Program-made: the position numbers and the translations under genes
The notes under the pieces: generated by a model
Told to the model about the DNA's origin: nothing
Database searches by the model: none
Seen by the model: the letters and a program-made list of their open reading frames with translations, nothing else
In this document: piece by piece, positions 17,700 through 26,267 of the stretch
Layout: every line of letters starts with the position of its first letter
Position numbering within the stretch: position 1 is the first letter of the stretch
From: Streptomyces sp. LX-29
GTDB taxonomy: Bacteria > Actinomycetota > Actinomycetes > Streptomycetales > Streptomycetaceae
Assembly: GCF_029541745.1 (NCBI RefSeq)
Contig: NZ_CP089746.1
Location: forward strand, 4,163,559 to 4,227,558
Direction: 5' to 3'
Length of the DNA: 64,000 nt

Positions 17700-18824
17700 T
17701 CAGGAGATGCTGCTGACGCTCTGGCGGACCTTGGCGATGATCTCGGCCGGGATCGGGGCGTAGCCGAGCTCCTTGAGGGAGGTCTGCCCGCCCTCGCTGG
17801 CGGCGTACTCGAGGAAGGACTTGGTCGCGGCCAGGGTGTCGGCCTTGTTGCCCTTGTCGCAGGCGATCTCGTAGGTCACCAGGGTGATCGGGTAGGCGCC
17901 GTCGGCCTTGGTGGCGTAGTTGAGGTCCAGGCCGAGGTCCTTGCCCTGGCCGACGATCTTGGCCTCGGCGATCGCCTTGGAGGCGTTGTCGACGGTGGCC
18001 GGGACCGGGGCGGAGGCGCCGGTGTTCAGGTCGACGGTCTTGAGGCTCTGGGAGGTGGCGTAGGACAGCTCGAAGTAGGAGATCGCGCCGTTGACCTGCT
18101 TCACCTGGGAGGAGACACCGGAAGAGCCGTCGGCGGACTGGCCGCCCTTGCCCTCCCAGGCCTTGCCCGGCTCGTGCGGCCACGCCTTCGGGGCGGCGGC
18201 CTTGAGGTACTTGGTGAAGTTGTCGGTGGTGCCCGACTCGTCGGAGCGGTGGAACGCCTGGATCTTCAGGTCGGGGAGCTTGGCGTCCGGGTTCAGCTTC
18301 TGGATCGCCTCGTCGTTCCAGTTGGTGATCTCCGAGTTGAAGATCTTGCCCAGGGTCTCGGCGTCCAGGACCAGCTTGTCCACGCCGGAGACGTTGAAGC
18401 CGACCGCGATCGGGCCGCCGACCATCGGCAGGTTGATCCCCTTGCCGCCCTTGCAGACCTTCTCGGAGGCGGTGACCTCTTCGGGCTTCAGCTTGGAGTC
18501 CGAACCGGCGAAGGCGGTCTTGCCCTGCAGGAACTCCTGGATGCCGGCGCCGGAACCGGTGGCCTTGTAGTTGATCTTGACGTCGTCGCAGGCGCCGCCG
18601 TAGTTCTTGATCCACAGGTCCATGGCGTTCTTCTGCGCCGAGGAGCCGGAGGCGAGCAGGTTGCCCGAGCCATCGCACTTGATGTTGCTGGTCGCCTTCG
18701 ACGAGCCGCCGCCCGAGGAGCCGCTGTTGTCATCCGAACCACACGCCGAGAGGACGAGGACACCGGAGACGACGAGGGCACCGGCGGCGATGGCGCGAAG
18801 CCGGTTGTTGCGCTGAAGCTTCAC
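17700..18824 (-). CDS. pstS: Phosphate-binding lipoprotein PstS
   Basis: This 374-residue lipoprotein captures phosphate outside the cell. The signal peptide ends in the lipobox LSAC. Phosphate-site segments are visible (GSGAGIQEF and the SDESGTTDNF stretch), as expected for the PstS fold. The start is GTG 18824 with GGAAGGA upstream. It heads the pstSCAB operon and lies behind a four-repeat PHO box, so strong PhoP-dependent induction under phosphate limitation is expected. Confidence 0.95.
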   Translation of the reverse strand: MKLQRNNRLRAIAAGALVVSGVLVLSACGSDDNSGSSGGGSSKATSNIKCDGSGNLLASGSSAQKNAMDLWIKNYGGACDDVKINYKATGSGAGIQEFLQGKTAFAGSDSKLKPEEVTASEKVCKGGKGINLPMVGGPIAVGFNVSGVDKLVLDAETLGKIFNSEITNWNDEAIQKLNPDAKLPDLKIQAFHRSDESGTTDNFTKYLKAAAPKAWPHEPGKAWEGKGGQSADGSSGVSSQVKQVNGAISYFELSYATSQSLKTVDLNTGASAPVPATVDNASKAIAEAKIVGQGKDLGLDLNYATKADGAYPITLVTYEIACDKGNKADTLAATKSFLEYAASEGGQTSLKELGYAPIPAEIIAKVRQSVSSIS

Positions 18825-18962
18825 TTTTCGGGAGTTCCTTCCAGGAGCCGCCGGTGGGGACGGCGTGTGAGGAGGCAGGTGGGGTGCGGTCCGACATCAG
18901 TCGTGACGCGCTGCGACCGCATCCGTCGCGGTCCGCACCTCGTAGCGCCGAAATTAGGCAGA

Positions 18963-19006
18963 TCAGGTGAAGCCGCCGATGGGGGTGAGTGAACGAGAGG
19001 TGAACC
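18963..19006 (-). promoter_or_regulatory. PHO box (PhoP operator) of pstSCAB
   Basis: Reading the minus strand from 19006, four consecutive 11-base units occur: GGTTCACCTCT, CGTTCACTCAC, CCCCATCGGCG, GCTTCACCTGA. Units 1, 2 and 4 match the Streptomyces PhoP direct-repeat consensus G(T/G)TCACC; unit 3 is degenerate, as is usual. The site ends about 140 bases upstream of the pstS GTG. It could also affect the divergent NlpC/P60 gene. Confidence 0.85.
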
Positions 19007-19249
19007 TCGCCCGTCAGGGTGGTGGCGCACCCCGGCGTGCATTCCATGGTGCGCCTCAGGCCGCGCACGCGGGTCCCGCAGGCGCACCACCCGCCGCGCG
19101 CCCGTCGCGCGCGCCGTGCGCCGGCCCGGTTCGCCACGCGGGCCGCGCTCTGTCGGAACGCGTAAGGGCGTGTCACTATCCGTACCTACGCGTCAGTAAG
19201 GCGTCGGCCGCGGGACTCCGGCGCCTGCGGGAGGGACGGAGGCGGCCGG

Positions 19250-20485
19250 GTGGGGCGCGACGGCAGGGCGGGGCGCGACGGCGAGGCGGGGCGCGGCAGG
19301 GGAAGGGGTGCGGGCGTCCTCACGGCGACCGCGGTGGTCTGTGCGGTGGGGATGCTGTCCCTCCCCGACGGGGCGTACGCGGCGCCGGGACGCCCGGAGC
19401 CCCCACCCAGACCGACGCCGTCCGCGGGTCCGGGGGGCGGCCCGGAGGCGGGATCGCCCTCGGCGGCGGCGTCCCCCGGCTCCCCCGACCCCTCCGGCTC
19501 CCCTCGCCCCTCCGGCTCGGCGGATTCCTCCGGCTCGGCGGACGACCGGCCCGACGTGGCCGAGGTGCACCGACAGGTGGAGACCCTCTACCGGCAGGCC
19601 GAGGCCGCGACCGACGCCTACAACCTGGCACGCGAGAAGCAGGCCCGCCAGGAGAAGGAGATCGTGCGGATCGCCCAGGCGGTGGTGCGCACCCAGGGCG
19701 AGCTGGTCACGCTCAAGCAGCAGGCGGGCGCGATGGCCCGGGCGCAGTACCGGCACGGTGGCAGCGTGCCGCCCGAGGCCAGGCTGCTGCTCTCGGACGA
19801 CCCGGAGGACTTCCTCAAGGGGGTCGATCTGGTACGCAAGGGGCAGCGGGCCACGCATGGGGTGATCGCCCGGCTGGCGGCGACCCAGACCACCCTCGAC
19901 CGCTACGCCGAGTCCGCCACCCGGGAGTGGCAGAACCTCGACCGGAGCCGGGCGCGGAAGGCGGCCGCGCGGCAGCGGGTGCGGGCCAAGCTGGCGCGGG
20001 CGAAGCAGTTGGAGGCGCGGCTGAAGAGGGAGGAGCGGGAGCGGCTGCGGAAGCTGGAGGAGGAGAAGGAGCGCGCGGCCCAGAGCCGCTGGCTCGGCTC
20101 CGGAATACTCGACGACATCACCGGCAGGGCCACCCCGGGGGGTCAGCGGGCGGTCGACTTCGCGACGGCGCAGATCGGCAAGGACTATGTGTGGGGTGCC
20201 GAGGGGCCGGACTCTTTCGACTGTTCGGGGCTGACCTCGAAGGCGTGGTCGGCGGCCGGCCGCACGATACCGCGGACCTCGCAGGAGCAGTGGAAACAGC
20301 TGCCGAAAGTGGATATCGAGCACATGCGCCCCGGCGATCTCATCATTTATTTCAAAGACGCCAGTCATGTCGGCATCTATGTCGGGGACGGCACGATGGT
20401 GCACGCGCCGCGGCCGGGTCGGCAGATCACCATGGCGGGCGCCGGCTCCATGCCGATCCTGGGCGTGGTGCGGCCGGACAAGTGA
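19250..20485 (+). CDS. Secreted NlpC/P60 peptidoglycan hydrolase with coiled coil
   Basis: This 411-residue RipA/CwlO-like endopeptidase has a signal peptide, a Pro/Ser-rich linker (about 45-100), a long coiled coil rich in Ala/Arg/Glu (about 105-290) and a C-terminal NlpC/P60 domain (about 300-411). The catalytic Cys is in FDCSGLT and the His in ASHVGIYVGDG. The coiled coil suggests control by a partner such as FtsEX. It diverges from pstS. The start is GTG 19250, seven bases after GGAGG. Confidence 0.88.
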   Translation: MGRDGRAGRDGEAGRGRGRGAGVLTATAVVCAVGMLSLPDGAYAAPGRPEPPPRPTPSAGPGGGPEAGSPSAAASPGSPDPSGSPRPSGSADSSGSADDRPDVAEVHRQVETLYRQAEAATDAYNLAREKQARQEKEIVRIAQAVVRTQGELVTLKQQAGAMARAQYRHGGSVPPEARLLLSDDPEDFLKGVDLVRKGQRATHGVIARLAATQTTLDRYAESATREWQNLDRSRARKAAARQRVRAKLARAKQLEARLKREERERLRKLEEEKERAAQSRWLGSGILDDITGRATPGGQRAVDFATAQIGKDYVWGAEGPDSFDCSGLTSKAWSAAGRTIPRTSQEQWKQLPKVDIEHMRPGDLIIYFKDASHVGIYVGDGTMVHAPRPGRQITMAGAGSMPILGVVRPDK

Positions 20486-20549
20486 GCCGCGGGGGCGCCA
20501 CAGGTGAGCCGCAGGGCGCGCCCACGGATGAGTCGCGGGGGCATGTCGG
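20482..20549. repeat. 22-23-bp tandem repeat at the NlpC/P60 gene stop codon
   Basis: Three degenerate units (20482-20503, 20504-20526, 20527-20549) each begin with (G)TGAG, the first containing the actual TGA. The rest of the 459-base gap to the next gene (20550-20944) shows nothing coding. Confidence 0.8.
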
Positions 20550-20944
20550 CGCCGTTCCACGGGGCCGTTCCCGGAACGCGGGTGGCGCTCCGTGGTGGTG
20601 CGTACCGTGGTGGTGCGGTGACGTTCCGCTGACCGATTCGGGACCGCAATCCGTTTGCGTGGATCGGGTGACGAACCATGACGGAATGTGTGACGGGCGC
20701 GTGATTCTCTCGCCCCTCGCGTGACATTCGTCATCCCGGGTTTCAGTTCTGAGCGTCAAATCTCCGAAGCGCAGCGGCATATGACAAAAGTCGCTTGCCG
20801 GAGGTCATTCCGTTTCGGCCCGCCCTACCGCTAGGGTCGCCAGGCAGTGTTTCCGGAGCACACCGCCAGGACGAACGGCGGGGGGCACCGGGACCGGCGA
20901 TCCGCCGCTTGGGCGGGGAGCCGTGCCCTCGGGGGGAGGGAAGG

Positions 20945-22210
20945 ATGCCAAGCATGTCCGTACCCGTGCCACGGCAACGGGAGGTGTTGACCGCTCAGCC
21001 CCGACCCGTAGCGATGCCCGAGACAGGGCTCACGCTGCTGGTGATCGAGGACGATCCGGCCTGCGCCGTCACCGTGCCGGAGTTGCTCGACGACGACGGC
21101 ACCCGGCTGCGCATCCGCACCGCCCGCAACCTCACCGAGGCGGCCCGACTGCTCACCGAGGACGTCCACTGCATCCTGCTCGACCTGGCCCTGCCCGACC
21201 GCGGCAAGGCCGCCGGTGACGCCCTCGACACGCTGCGGCAGGTGCTGCGGCTGGCTCCGGCGCACGCCGTGTTGGCGCTGACCTCCGAGGGCGACGCGGA
21301 GCGCGCCACCGAGGCGGTGCGCGTCGGGGCGCAGGACTACCTCTTCCGCGACGAGCTCAACGGTCGGGTGCTCGGCCGCGCCATCCGCTACGCCGTGGAG
21401 CGCAAGCGCGCCGATCTCGCGCAGCGCCAGCTCAGCGAGTCGCGGCTGCGCGCCCAGGAGAACGCCCGGCTGGAGCGCGGGCTGTTGCCCACCCCGCTGC
21501 TGGACGGCTCCAACCTGCGCTTCGCCGCCCGCTACCGCCCGGGCCGCAGCCGGGCGCTGCTCGGCGGGGACTTCTACGACGCGGTGCGCACCGCGGACGG
21601 CACGGTGCACGCGATGATCGGCGATGTCTGCGGACACGGCCCCGACGAGGCGGCGCTCGGTGTCGAACTGCGCATCGCCTGGCGCGCGTTGACCTTCGCC
21701 GGGCTCTGCGGCGACCGGCTGCTGGACACCCTGCAGCAGGTGTTGGAGCACGAGCGCGCGGATGACGAGATCTTCGCGACGCTGTGCACGATCGACATCG
21801 CCCCGGACGGCCGCCGCGCCGGGGTCTGCCTGGCCGGCCATCCCTCCCCGCTGGCGATGCGCCCCGGCCAGCCGCCGCGGCTGCTGCCGTACGAGGAGAG
21901 CGGCCCGGCGCTGGGTCTGTTGCCGAACGCCCGCTGGCCGCGCCGGCAGGTCGAACTCGGCGACTCCTGGAGCCTGATGATGTACACCGACGGGCTGATC
22001 GAGGGCCGCGTCGGACAGGGCAGCCGCCAACGCCTCGGCCAGGAGGGCATGGTGGACATCGCCACCCGGCAGCTGGCGGCCGGGCTGCGCGGCGAGTCGC
22101 TGCTGGACGCCATGGTCACCGAGGTGCGGGCGTTGAACGGCGGGGAGTTGACGGACGATCTGGCGGTGCTGCTGCTGGAGCGGGGCGGCGGGTCCGAGCC
22201 GAGGCCCTGA
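20945..22210 (+). CDS. Response-regulator PP2C (SpoIIE-type) phosphatase
   Basis: This 421-residue protein fuses an N-terminal receiver domain (about 25-140; acidic pocket IEDDP, phospho-acceptor in CILLDLALPD) to a PP2C/SpoIIE serine phosphatase (about 190-415; GGDFYDAV and IGDVCGHGPDEA metal-binding motifs, SLMMYTDGLIEGR). This RsbU/RssB-like architecture dephosphorylates anti-anti-sigma factors under two-component control. No kinase or sigma-factor partner lies next to it. ATG 20945 is preferred over longer frames because GGGAGGGAAGG lies directly upstream. Confidence 0.88.
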   Translation: MPSMSVPVPRQREVLTAQPRPVAMPETGLTLLVIEDDPACAVTVPELLDDDGTRLRIRTARNLTEAARLLTEDVHCILLDLALPDRGKAAGDALDTLRQVLRLAPAHAVLALTSEGDAERATEAVRVGAQDYLFRDELNGRVLGRAIRYAVERKRADLAQRQLSESRLRAQENARLERGLLPTPLLDGSNLRFAARYRPGRSRALLGGDFYDAVRTADGTVHAMIGDVCGHGPDEAALGVELRIAWRALTFAGLCGDRLLDTLQQVLEHERADDEIFATLCTIDIAPDGRRAGVCLAGHPSPLAMRPGQPPRLLPYEESGPALGLLPNARWPRRQVELGDSWSLMMYTDGLIEGRVGQGSRQRLGQEGMVDIATRQLAAGLRGESLLDAMVTEVRALNGGELTDDLAVLLLERGGGSEPRP

Positions 22211-22284
22211 CGTTCGCCGAGGAGCACGTACGGCGCGTGCCGCGGCCCTGACGTTCCCCAAGGGGCACGTACGGCGCGTGCGCG
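22203..22284. repeat. 41-bp tandem duplication over the phosphatase stop codon
   Basis: Copies at 22203-22243 and 22244-22284 share about 35 of 41 bases. Each includes GGCCCTGACGTT, so the stop codon region is duplicated downstream of the gene. Confidence 0.88.
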
Positions 22285-22308
22285 CCGTGGACCTGGCGGT
22301 CGTGCGGG

Positions 22309-22647
22309 TCAGCGGCCGTTGAAGGGGCCGTACGGCCCGTCCGAGCTGGAGCCGCGGCGGCGTCCGCCGCCGCGGCCGCCGGAGATCTGCCGCAGGGCGG
22401 GCCGCACGTCGACGATGTACACGATCGTCGCGATCAGCCCGATGATCGGCAGGAACGAGAAGATCCCCATGAAGAGGTTCACCGCCGTCGCCAGCCCCAG
22501 GATGATCAGCCAGAAGGGCTTGGTCTGCTTGTCGGCGGCGCGATAGGCGTCCTCGCGCCGGAAGGCGGAGTCGACGAACGCGAACAGGCTGAAGAGCAGC
22601 AGGCCAAGGGAAACATAGGAGAGGAGCTCGCCGAATTTCTCCATGAG
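22309..22647 (-). CDS. DUF2516 membrane protein
   Basis: This small membrane protein of about 112 residues has two or three hydrophobic spans (LLSYVSLGLLLFSLFAFVD and two more between FWLIILGLA and IVYIVDVRPAL), then a Gly/Arg-rich tail. It belongs to DUF2516, of unknown function. I chose GTG 22647 (or ATG 22644) because the family normally begins just before the first span; in-frame starts reach back to 22695. It lies downstream of an HbhA-like gene and an XRE regulator, the same order as Rv0476-hbhA-Rv0474 in mycobacteria. Confidence 0.78.
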   Translation of the reverse strand, partial: LMEKFGELLSYVSLGLLLFSLFAFVDSAFRREDAYRAADKQTKPFWLIILGLATAVNLFMGIFSFLPIIGLIATIVYIVDVRPALRQISGGRGGGRRRGSSSDGPYGPFNGR

Positions 22648-22752
22648 CACGTGGTCCACCGCCTCGTTGATGTGTCGATGTGCCTGGCCTGCCACGGTAC
22701 CGGGTGGGCGGAGCGATGACGCGGGGCGTGCCCGCTCCGCCCGTGCCGGGTG

Positions 22753-23445
22753 CTACTCGCCGGCCTTGGCGCCCGGCTTCTTCGCGGCGGGCTTGCGACC
22801 CGGGGCCGGCTTCTTGGCGGCGGGCTTGGCGGCCGCGGCGGCGGCCCGGGGCTGGGTGGAGCCGCCGGCGGCGCTCGCGGTCCCGTTGGCGCCCGCGGAC
22901 CCGTTGGCCGCACCGCCCGCGGGGGCCGTGCCGGAGCCGGTGGTGGTTGCCCCGGAACCGGCGGTGGACGCCCCGGAACCGGCGGTGGAGCCAGAGTCGG
23001 CCGGTGGCTGGGCGGGCCGGCTGGCGGCGCTCTCGGTCGCCTCCTCGGGCTCGCCGCGCCAGTTCCGCACGGTCTCCCGCCCGTGCTCGGCGACCTCCTC
23101 GTAGGTCTCCCGCGCCTTGACGACCAGCTCGACGGCGCGCCCCACGCCCTGCAGGGCCAGGTCCTGCGCGGTGTCCCGGACCTTCTTCAGGTCGGTGTCG
23201 AGCGAGCCGAGCAGCTCGACGAGCTTCTCCTGGGCGTCCTTGGCCTGCTGCGTCACCAGGTCCTGCACGGCCTGCGGGTCGGTGTTCCGCACGGCGGCGA
23301 TGCGCTCCGGAGCCTCGGCGCGGATCTTGTCGACGAGCGCCGGCACCTCCTTGAGCTTCTGGGCGGCCAGGTCGGCCGTGCCCGCCATGAAGTAGAGGGG
23401 GGTGGGGTCGGTGAGGGACTTGCGCACGTCGTCGGTGATGGCCAT
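22753..23445 (-). CDS. HbhA-like protein with Lys/Ala/Pro-rich tail
   Basis: This 230-residue protein resembles heparin-binding hemagglutinin. The N-terminal 110 residues are helical with heptad character (LAAQKLKEVPALVDKIRAEA onward). A Gly/Ser/Thr-rich low-complexity linker follows, then a basic C-terminus with repeated AAKKPA/KPG modules. In mycobacteria HbhA binds sulfated glycans and affects envelope organisation; in a soil actinomycete the basic tail may instead bind polyanions or DNA. The Lys-rich tail is plainly visible; the function here is inference. Confidence 0.8.
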   Translation of the reverse strand: MAITDDVRKSLTDPTPLYFMAGTADLAAQKLKEVPALVDKIRAEAPERIAAVRNTDPQAVQDLVTQQAKDAQEKLVELLGSLDTDLKKVRDTAQDLALQGVGRAVELVVKARETYEEVAEHGRETVRNWRGEPEEATESAASRPAQPPADSGSTAGSGASTAGSGATTTGSGTAPAGGAANGSAGANGTASAAGGSTQPRAAAAAAKPAAKKPAPGRKPAAKKPGAKAGE

Positions 23446-23478
23446 GGCGGATGGTCCTCCCGGATGGGTGGTCGAGGG

Positions 23479-23904
23479 TCAGGCGTCGTCGGCGCGGACG
23501 CCGCCGTCGGTGGTGCTGGAGTCGTGGGTGTCGCCGGCTTCGGCGCCGCCGGTGGGCGCGTGTCCGTTCTCCTTGCGGAAGGACTCGTAGATCTGGAGCA
23601 GCACCTGCTTCTGCCGCTCGTTGATCGACGGATCGGCCAGGATCACGCTTCTGACCTCCGCCTCCTCCCGATCCCGCTCGTCGAGGATGCCGGCCTGGAC
23701 GTAGAGCGTCTCGGCGGATATCCGCAGCGCCTTGGCGAGCTGCTGCAGGATCTCGGCGCTCGGCTTGCGCAGCCCGCGCTCGATCTGGCTGAGGTACGGG
23801 TTCGACACCCCCGCGGCATCGGCGAGCTGGCGCAGCGAGAGTTGCGCGGTGCGCCGCTGCTCGCGCAGAAAGTCGCCCAGGTTGCCGACGTTCAGTGATG
23901 CCAT
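23479..23904 (-). CDS. XRE-family transcriptional regulator of the HbhA module
   Basis: This 141-residue regulator has an N-terminal helix-turn-helix (about 9-65: LREQRRTAQLSLRQLADAAG, then VSNPYLSQIERG) and a short C-terminal region. Its order with hbhA and DUF2516 matches mycobacterial Rv0474-Rv0475-Rv0476. ATG 23904 (MASLNVGN) is the plausible start; the Shine-Dalgarno is weak (GAAG). A perfect palindrome lies 31 bases upstream and probably mediates autoregulation. Confidence 0.85.
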   Translation of the reverse strand: MASLNVGNLGDFLREQRRTAQLSLRQLADAAGVSNPYLSQIERGLRKPSAEILQQLAKALRISAETLYVQAGILDERDREEAEVRSVILADPSINERQKQVLLQIYESFRKENGHAPTGGAEAGDTHDSSTTDGGVRADDA

Positions 23905-23934
23905 GGCTTCGATGGTGCCGCGCCCTGCTAACTT

Positions 23935-23954
23935 TTGCAAGCGAATGCTTGCAA
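23935..23954 (-). promoter_or_regulatory. Palindromic operator candidate of the XRE regulator
   Basis: TTGCAAGC-GAAT-GCTTGCAA is a perfect 8+8 inverted repeat. Its outer TTGCAA could be the -35 box of a minus-strand promoter with a TTAGCA or TAGCAG -10 element 17-18 bases on, so bound regulator would block RNA polymerase. Confidence 0.65.
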
Positions 23955-24190
23955 GAGTGCTATGTGTCGCCCTCCCGGGAAAAGATCTTGTGCCGGGGCG
24001 ACGGGGGGCGTTAGCGTCGTGCCCATGACTGCCGGGTCGGCCATGGGCCGTGAGCGAGTAAGGTACCCGGCCTCCGCTTGAGGCCGGGGTGGGCGAGGGG
24101 CCCACCGTTTCGTTTGGCGCTTTCAGTTCTCTGCTCTGAGCACTTCCCCCTCAACGGGTCCCGCCGTGTGGCGGACCAGGAAAGCAGCGC

Positions 24191-25021
24191 ATGCCAAACG
24201 ATTTCAATCAGCAGGTCATCGAGGAGTTCCGCGCCAACGGTGGGCGGGTGGGAGGCCCCTTCGAGGGGGCGCGCCTGCTGCTGTTGACCACCACCGGGGC
24301 GCGGTCGGGGGCCCGGCACACCACGCCGGTGGGCTTCCTCCCCGATGTGGAGCGGGTGTTGGTGATCGCCTCCGCGGGAGGCGCGCCGAAGCACCCGGCC
24401 TGGTTCCACAACCTCGTGGCCCATCCCCGAGTGACCGTCGAGGACGGGCTGTTCACCTATGACGCGCGGGCCGTCGTGCTCCAGGGCGCGGAGCGGGACG
24501 AGGCGTTCGCGCGGGCGGTGGAGTCGGACCCCGGATGGGCCGAGTACCAGGCGAAGACGGAGCGCGTGATACCGGTGGTGGCGCTGGAGCCGATCCCGGA
24601 CGGCCCGCCGAAGCCGGCGGCGGCGTCCATGGGGGCGGTGCTCCAGCAGGCGCACGACGGCATACGTCGCGAACTGGCGCTGGTGCGCGCGGAGATCGCC
24701 GCGTCCGGGCCGGGGATCGGCGCCCAGCTGCGCATCAACTGTCTGACGCTCTGCCAGGGACTGCACAACCACCACGCCGGCGAGGACGCCGGGATGTTCC
24801 CGTTCCTGGTCGGGCGCCACCCGGAGCTCGCGCCGGTGCTGGAGCGGTTGCGCGAGGAGCATGTGAAGATCGCGGCCGCCCTTGAGGGGCTGCGCGAGGC
24901 GGTCTCCGCGCGGGGGGTGGAGCCGGCGCTGGTGCTGGCCGAGGTGGAGCGGCTCGCGGACGAGCTCGAAGGTCATCTGCGGTACGAGGAGCAGGAGTTG
25001 ATCCCGCTCCTCGACGCGTGA
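24191..25021 (+). CDS. F420-type nitroreductase (DDN family) fused to hemerythrin domain
   Basis: This 276-residue protein has two parts. Residues 1-135 are a deazaflavin-dependent reductase of the DDN family (TTTGARSGARHTTPVGFL, GGAPKHPAWFHNL). Residues 145-276 form a hemerythrin HHE bundle with the expected His/Glu set (QAHDGIRREL, HNHHAGEDAGMFP, REEHVKI, EGHLRYEEQELIP). The fusion suggests F420H2-dependent chemistry linked to oxygen, NO or iron sensing. AGGAAAGC precedes the ATG. The reaction is unknown. Confidence 0.87.
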   Translation: MPNDFNQQVIEEFRANGGRVGGPFEGARLLLLTTTGARSGARHTTPVGFLPDVERVLVIASAGGAPKHPAWFHNLVAHPRVTVEDGLFTYDARAVVLQGAERDEAFARAVESDPGWAEYQAKTERVIPVVALEPIPDGPPKPAAASMGAVLQQAHDGIRRELALVRAEIAASGPGIGAQLRINCLTLCQGLHNHHAGEDAGMFPFLVGRHPELAPVLERLREEHVKIAAALEGLREAVSARGVEPALVLAEVERLADELEGHLRYEEQELIPLLDA

Positions 25022-25027
25022 GCTCGG

Positions 25028-25077
25028 GCGCCGCGGAGCCGGTACGCCCGGGGAAGGGCGTATCCGCTCCGCGGCGC
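25028..25077. terminator. Bidirectional hairpin terminator
   Basis: A 22-bp stem (25028-25049 with 25056-25077, one mismatch and one G-U pair) with a 6-base loop lies between convergent genes. Confidence 0.82.
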
Positions 25078-25084
25078 GGGAGTG

Positions 25085-26023
25085 TCAGCCGCCGACGGGC
25101 GGGATGACCGCCTCCGGGGTGCGGGTCGGGACGAGGGTGACCTTCTTGGCGCCCGGGTTGAGGTCCTTGTGGACCACGCGGGCGACGGCCTGGATGGCGT
25201 TGATGCCGTCGGTCTGGGTGCGGACGTCGTGGGTGAGGACCGTCATCGTGTAGGTGCGGCCGCCGCCGGTGAAGGCGCCCAGGCTGTGCACCCGCCAGAC
25301 GTGCCTGTCGTCCCGCGGCAGCCAGCCGTTCTTGACGTGGACCTTCATGCTGCTCGGGGCGCCGGCCGGGGTGCCCCAGCGCTGGTCGGCGACGACCTTG
25401 TTCATCAGCTTGAGGATGTAGGCACGCGCGTTGTCGCTGAGGACGTTGTTCTTGGTGGTGAGCAGGGACAGCAGCTTCTGCTCGTCCCGCACGTTGATCT
25501 GGGTCAGGCCCCAGGCCCCGCCGGAGTCGAGGGTGGTCCTGGTCATCCCGGCGGCCTTCAGGAAGCCCTTGACCTTGGAGGTCCCGAGCTGCCTCCACAG
25601 CGCCGTGGTGGAGGCGTTGTCCGAGCGCGTGATCATCGCGGTGGCGAGCCGGGACTCGCGCTCGGTGAGCTTCCGGTTGCTCTTCTTGGCGTCCCACAGC
25701 AGCGTCGCCAGGACGGTGACCTTCACGGTGCTCGCCGAGTCGTACCGCTGGTCCCCGCGCAGGGTGCAGACGGTCTTGGTGGCCGGGTCGTTGAGCCCCA
25801 CGGCCACCGTGCCGGGGCGGCCGCGCAGCGCCGCGGTGATGTCCTTGGTGAGCTTGTCCGCGAGGCCCGCCTTGGCCGAGGTGCAGACGACCTTGGGAGC
25901 GGCCGCCGCGCCCGGGGCGGCGTGGGCGGTCCCGGCGGCCAGCACCGTCGGGACGAGCACGCCGGCGGCCACGGCCGCGGAGAGCGCCCCGCGGGCGCGC
26001 CGAGATATCCCGTTCTGCGACAT
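25085..26023 (-). CDS. Secreted serine hydrolase, class A beta-lactamase fold
   Basis: This 312-residue exported protein has a signal peptide cleaved near AHA-AP. Penicilloyl-serine motifs are present in order: STVK (SxxK), SDN, and KNG where beta-lactamases have KTG. The fold is class A-like, but the KNG change and lack of a clear omega-loop ExxLN suggest it is not a potent beta-lactamase; a DD-peptidase-like or wall-binding role is equally possible. ATG 26023 is chosen for the signal peptide and the GGGGGAA upstream. Confidence 0.78.
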   Translation of the reverse strand: MSQNGISRRARGALSAAVAAGVLVPTVLAAGTAHAAPGAAAAPKVVCTSAKAGLADKLTKDITAALRGRPGTVAVGLNDPATKTVCTLRGDQRYDSASTVKVTVLATLLWDAKKSNRKLTERESRLATAMITRSDNASTTALWRQLGTSKVKGFLKAAGMTRTTLDSGGAWGLTQINVRDEQKLLSLLTTKNNVLSDNARAYILKLMNKVVADQRWGTPAGAPSSMKVHVKNGWLPRDDRHVWRVHSLGAFTGGGRTYTMTVLTHDVRTQTDGINAIQAVARVVHKDLNPGAKKVTLVPTRTPEAVIPPVGG

Positions 26024-26267
26024 GAGAGGTTCCCCCGTTGCGACTAGATGATGATCTTTGTACTCCGACTCACTAGATGCGTCGGCCACGGGAAACGGTT
26101 GTGCGAGGAATGTTGAGGTCTGGCAACGATGCTGGCCGGAATGGGGTGTCGGGGCACGGGGCGCGCCTGCCACCCTGATGGCAGTGACGGTCCTGATGCT
26201 CCGCTCAGATCTGTGGCCGCCAGTAGGGTGAGCCCAGAGCGGTACGACGCGAGACGGGGGCAACGCC

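Noticed and set aside
23935..23954. Nur box reading of TTGCAA-N8-TTGCAA
   Set aside because: Nur boxes have five bases between the TTGCAA elements; eight bases and the perfect extended palindrome fit the adjacent regulator better.
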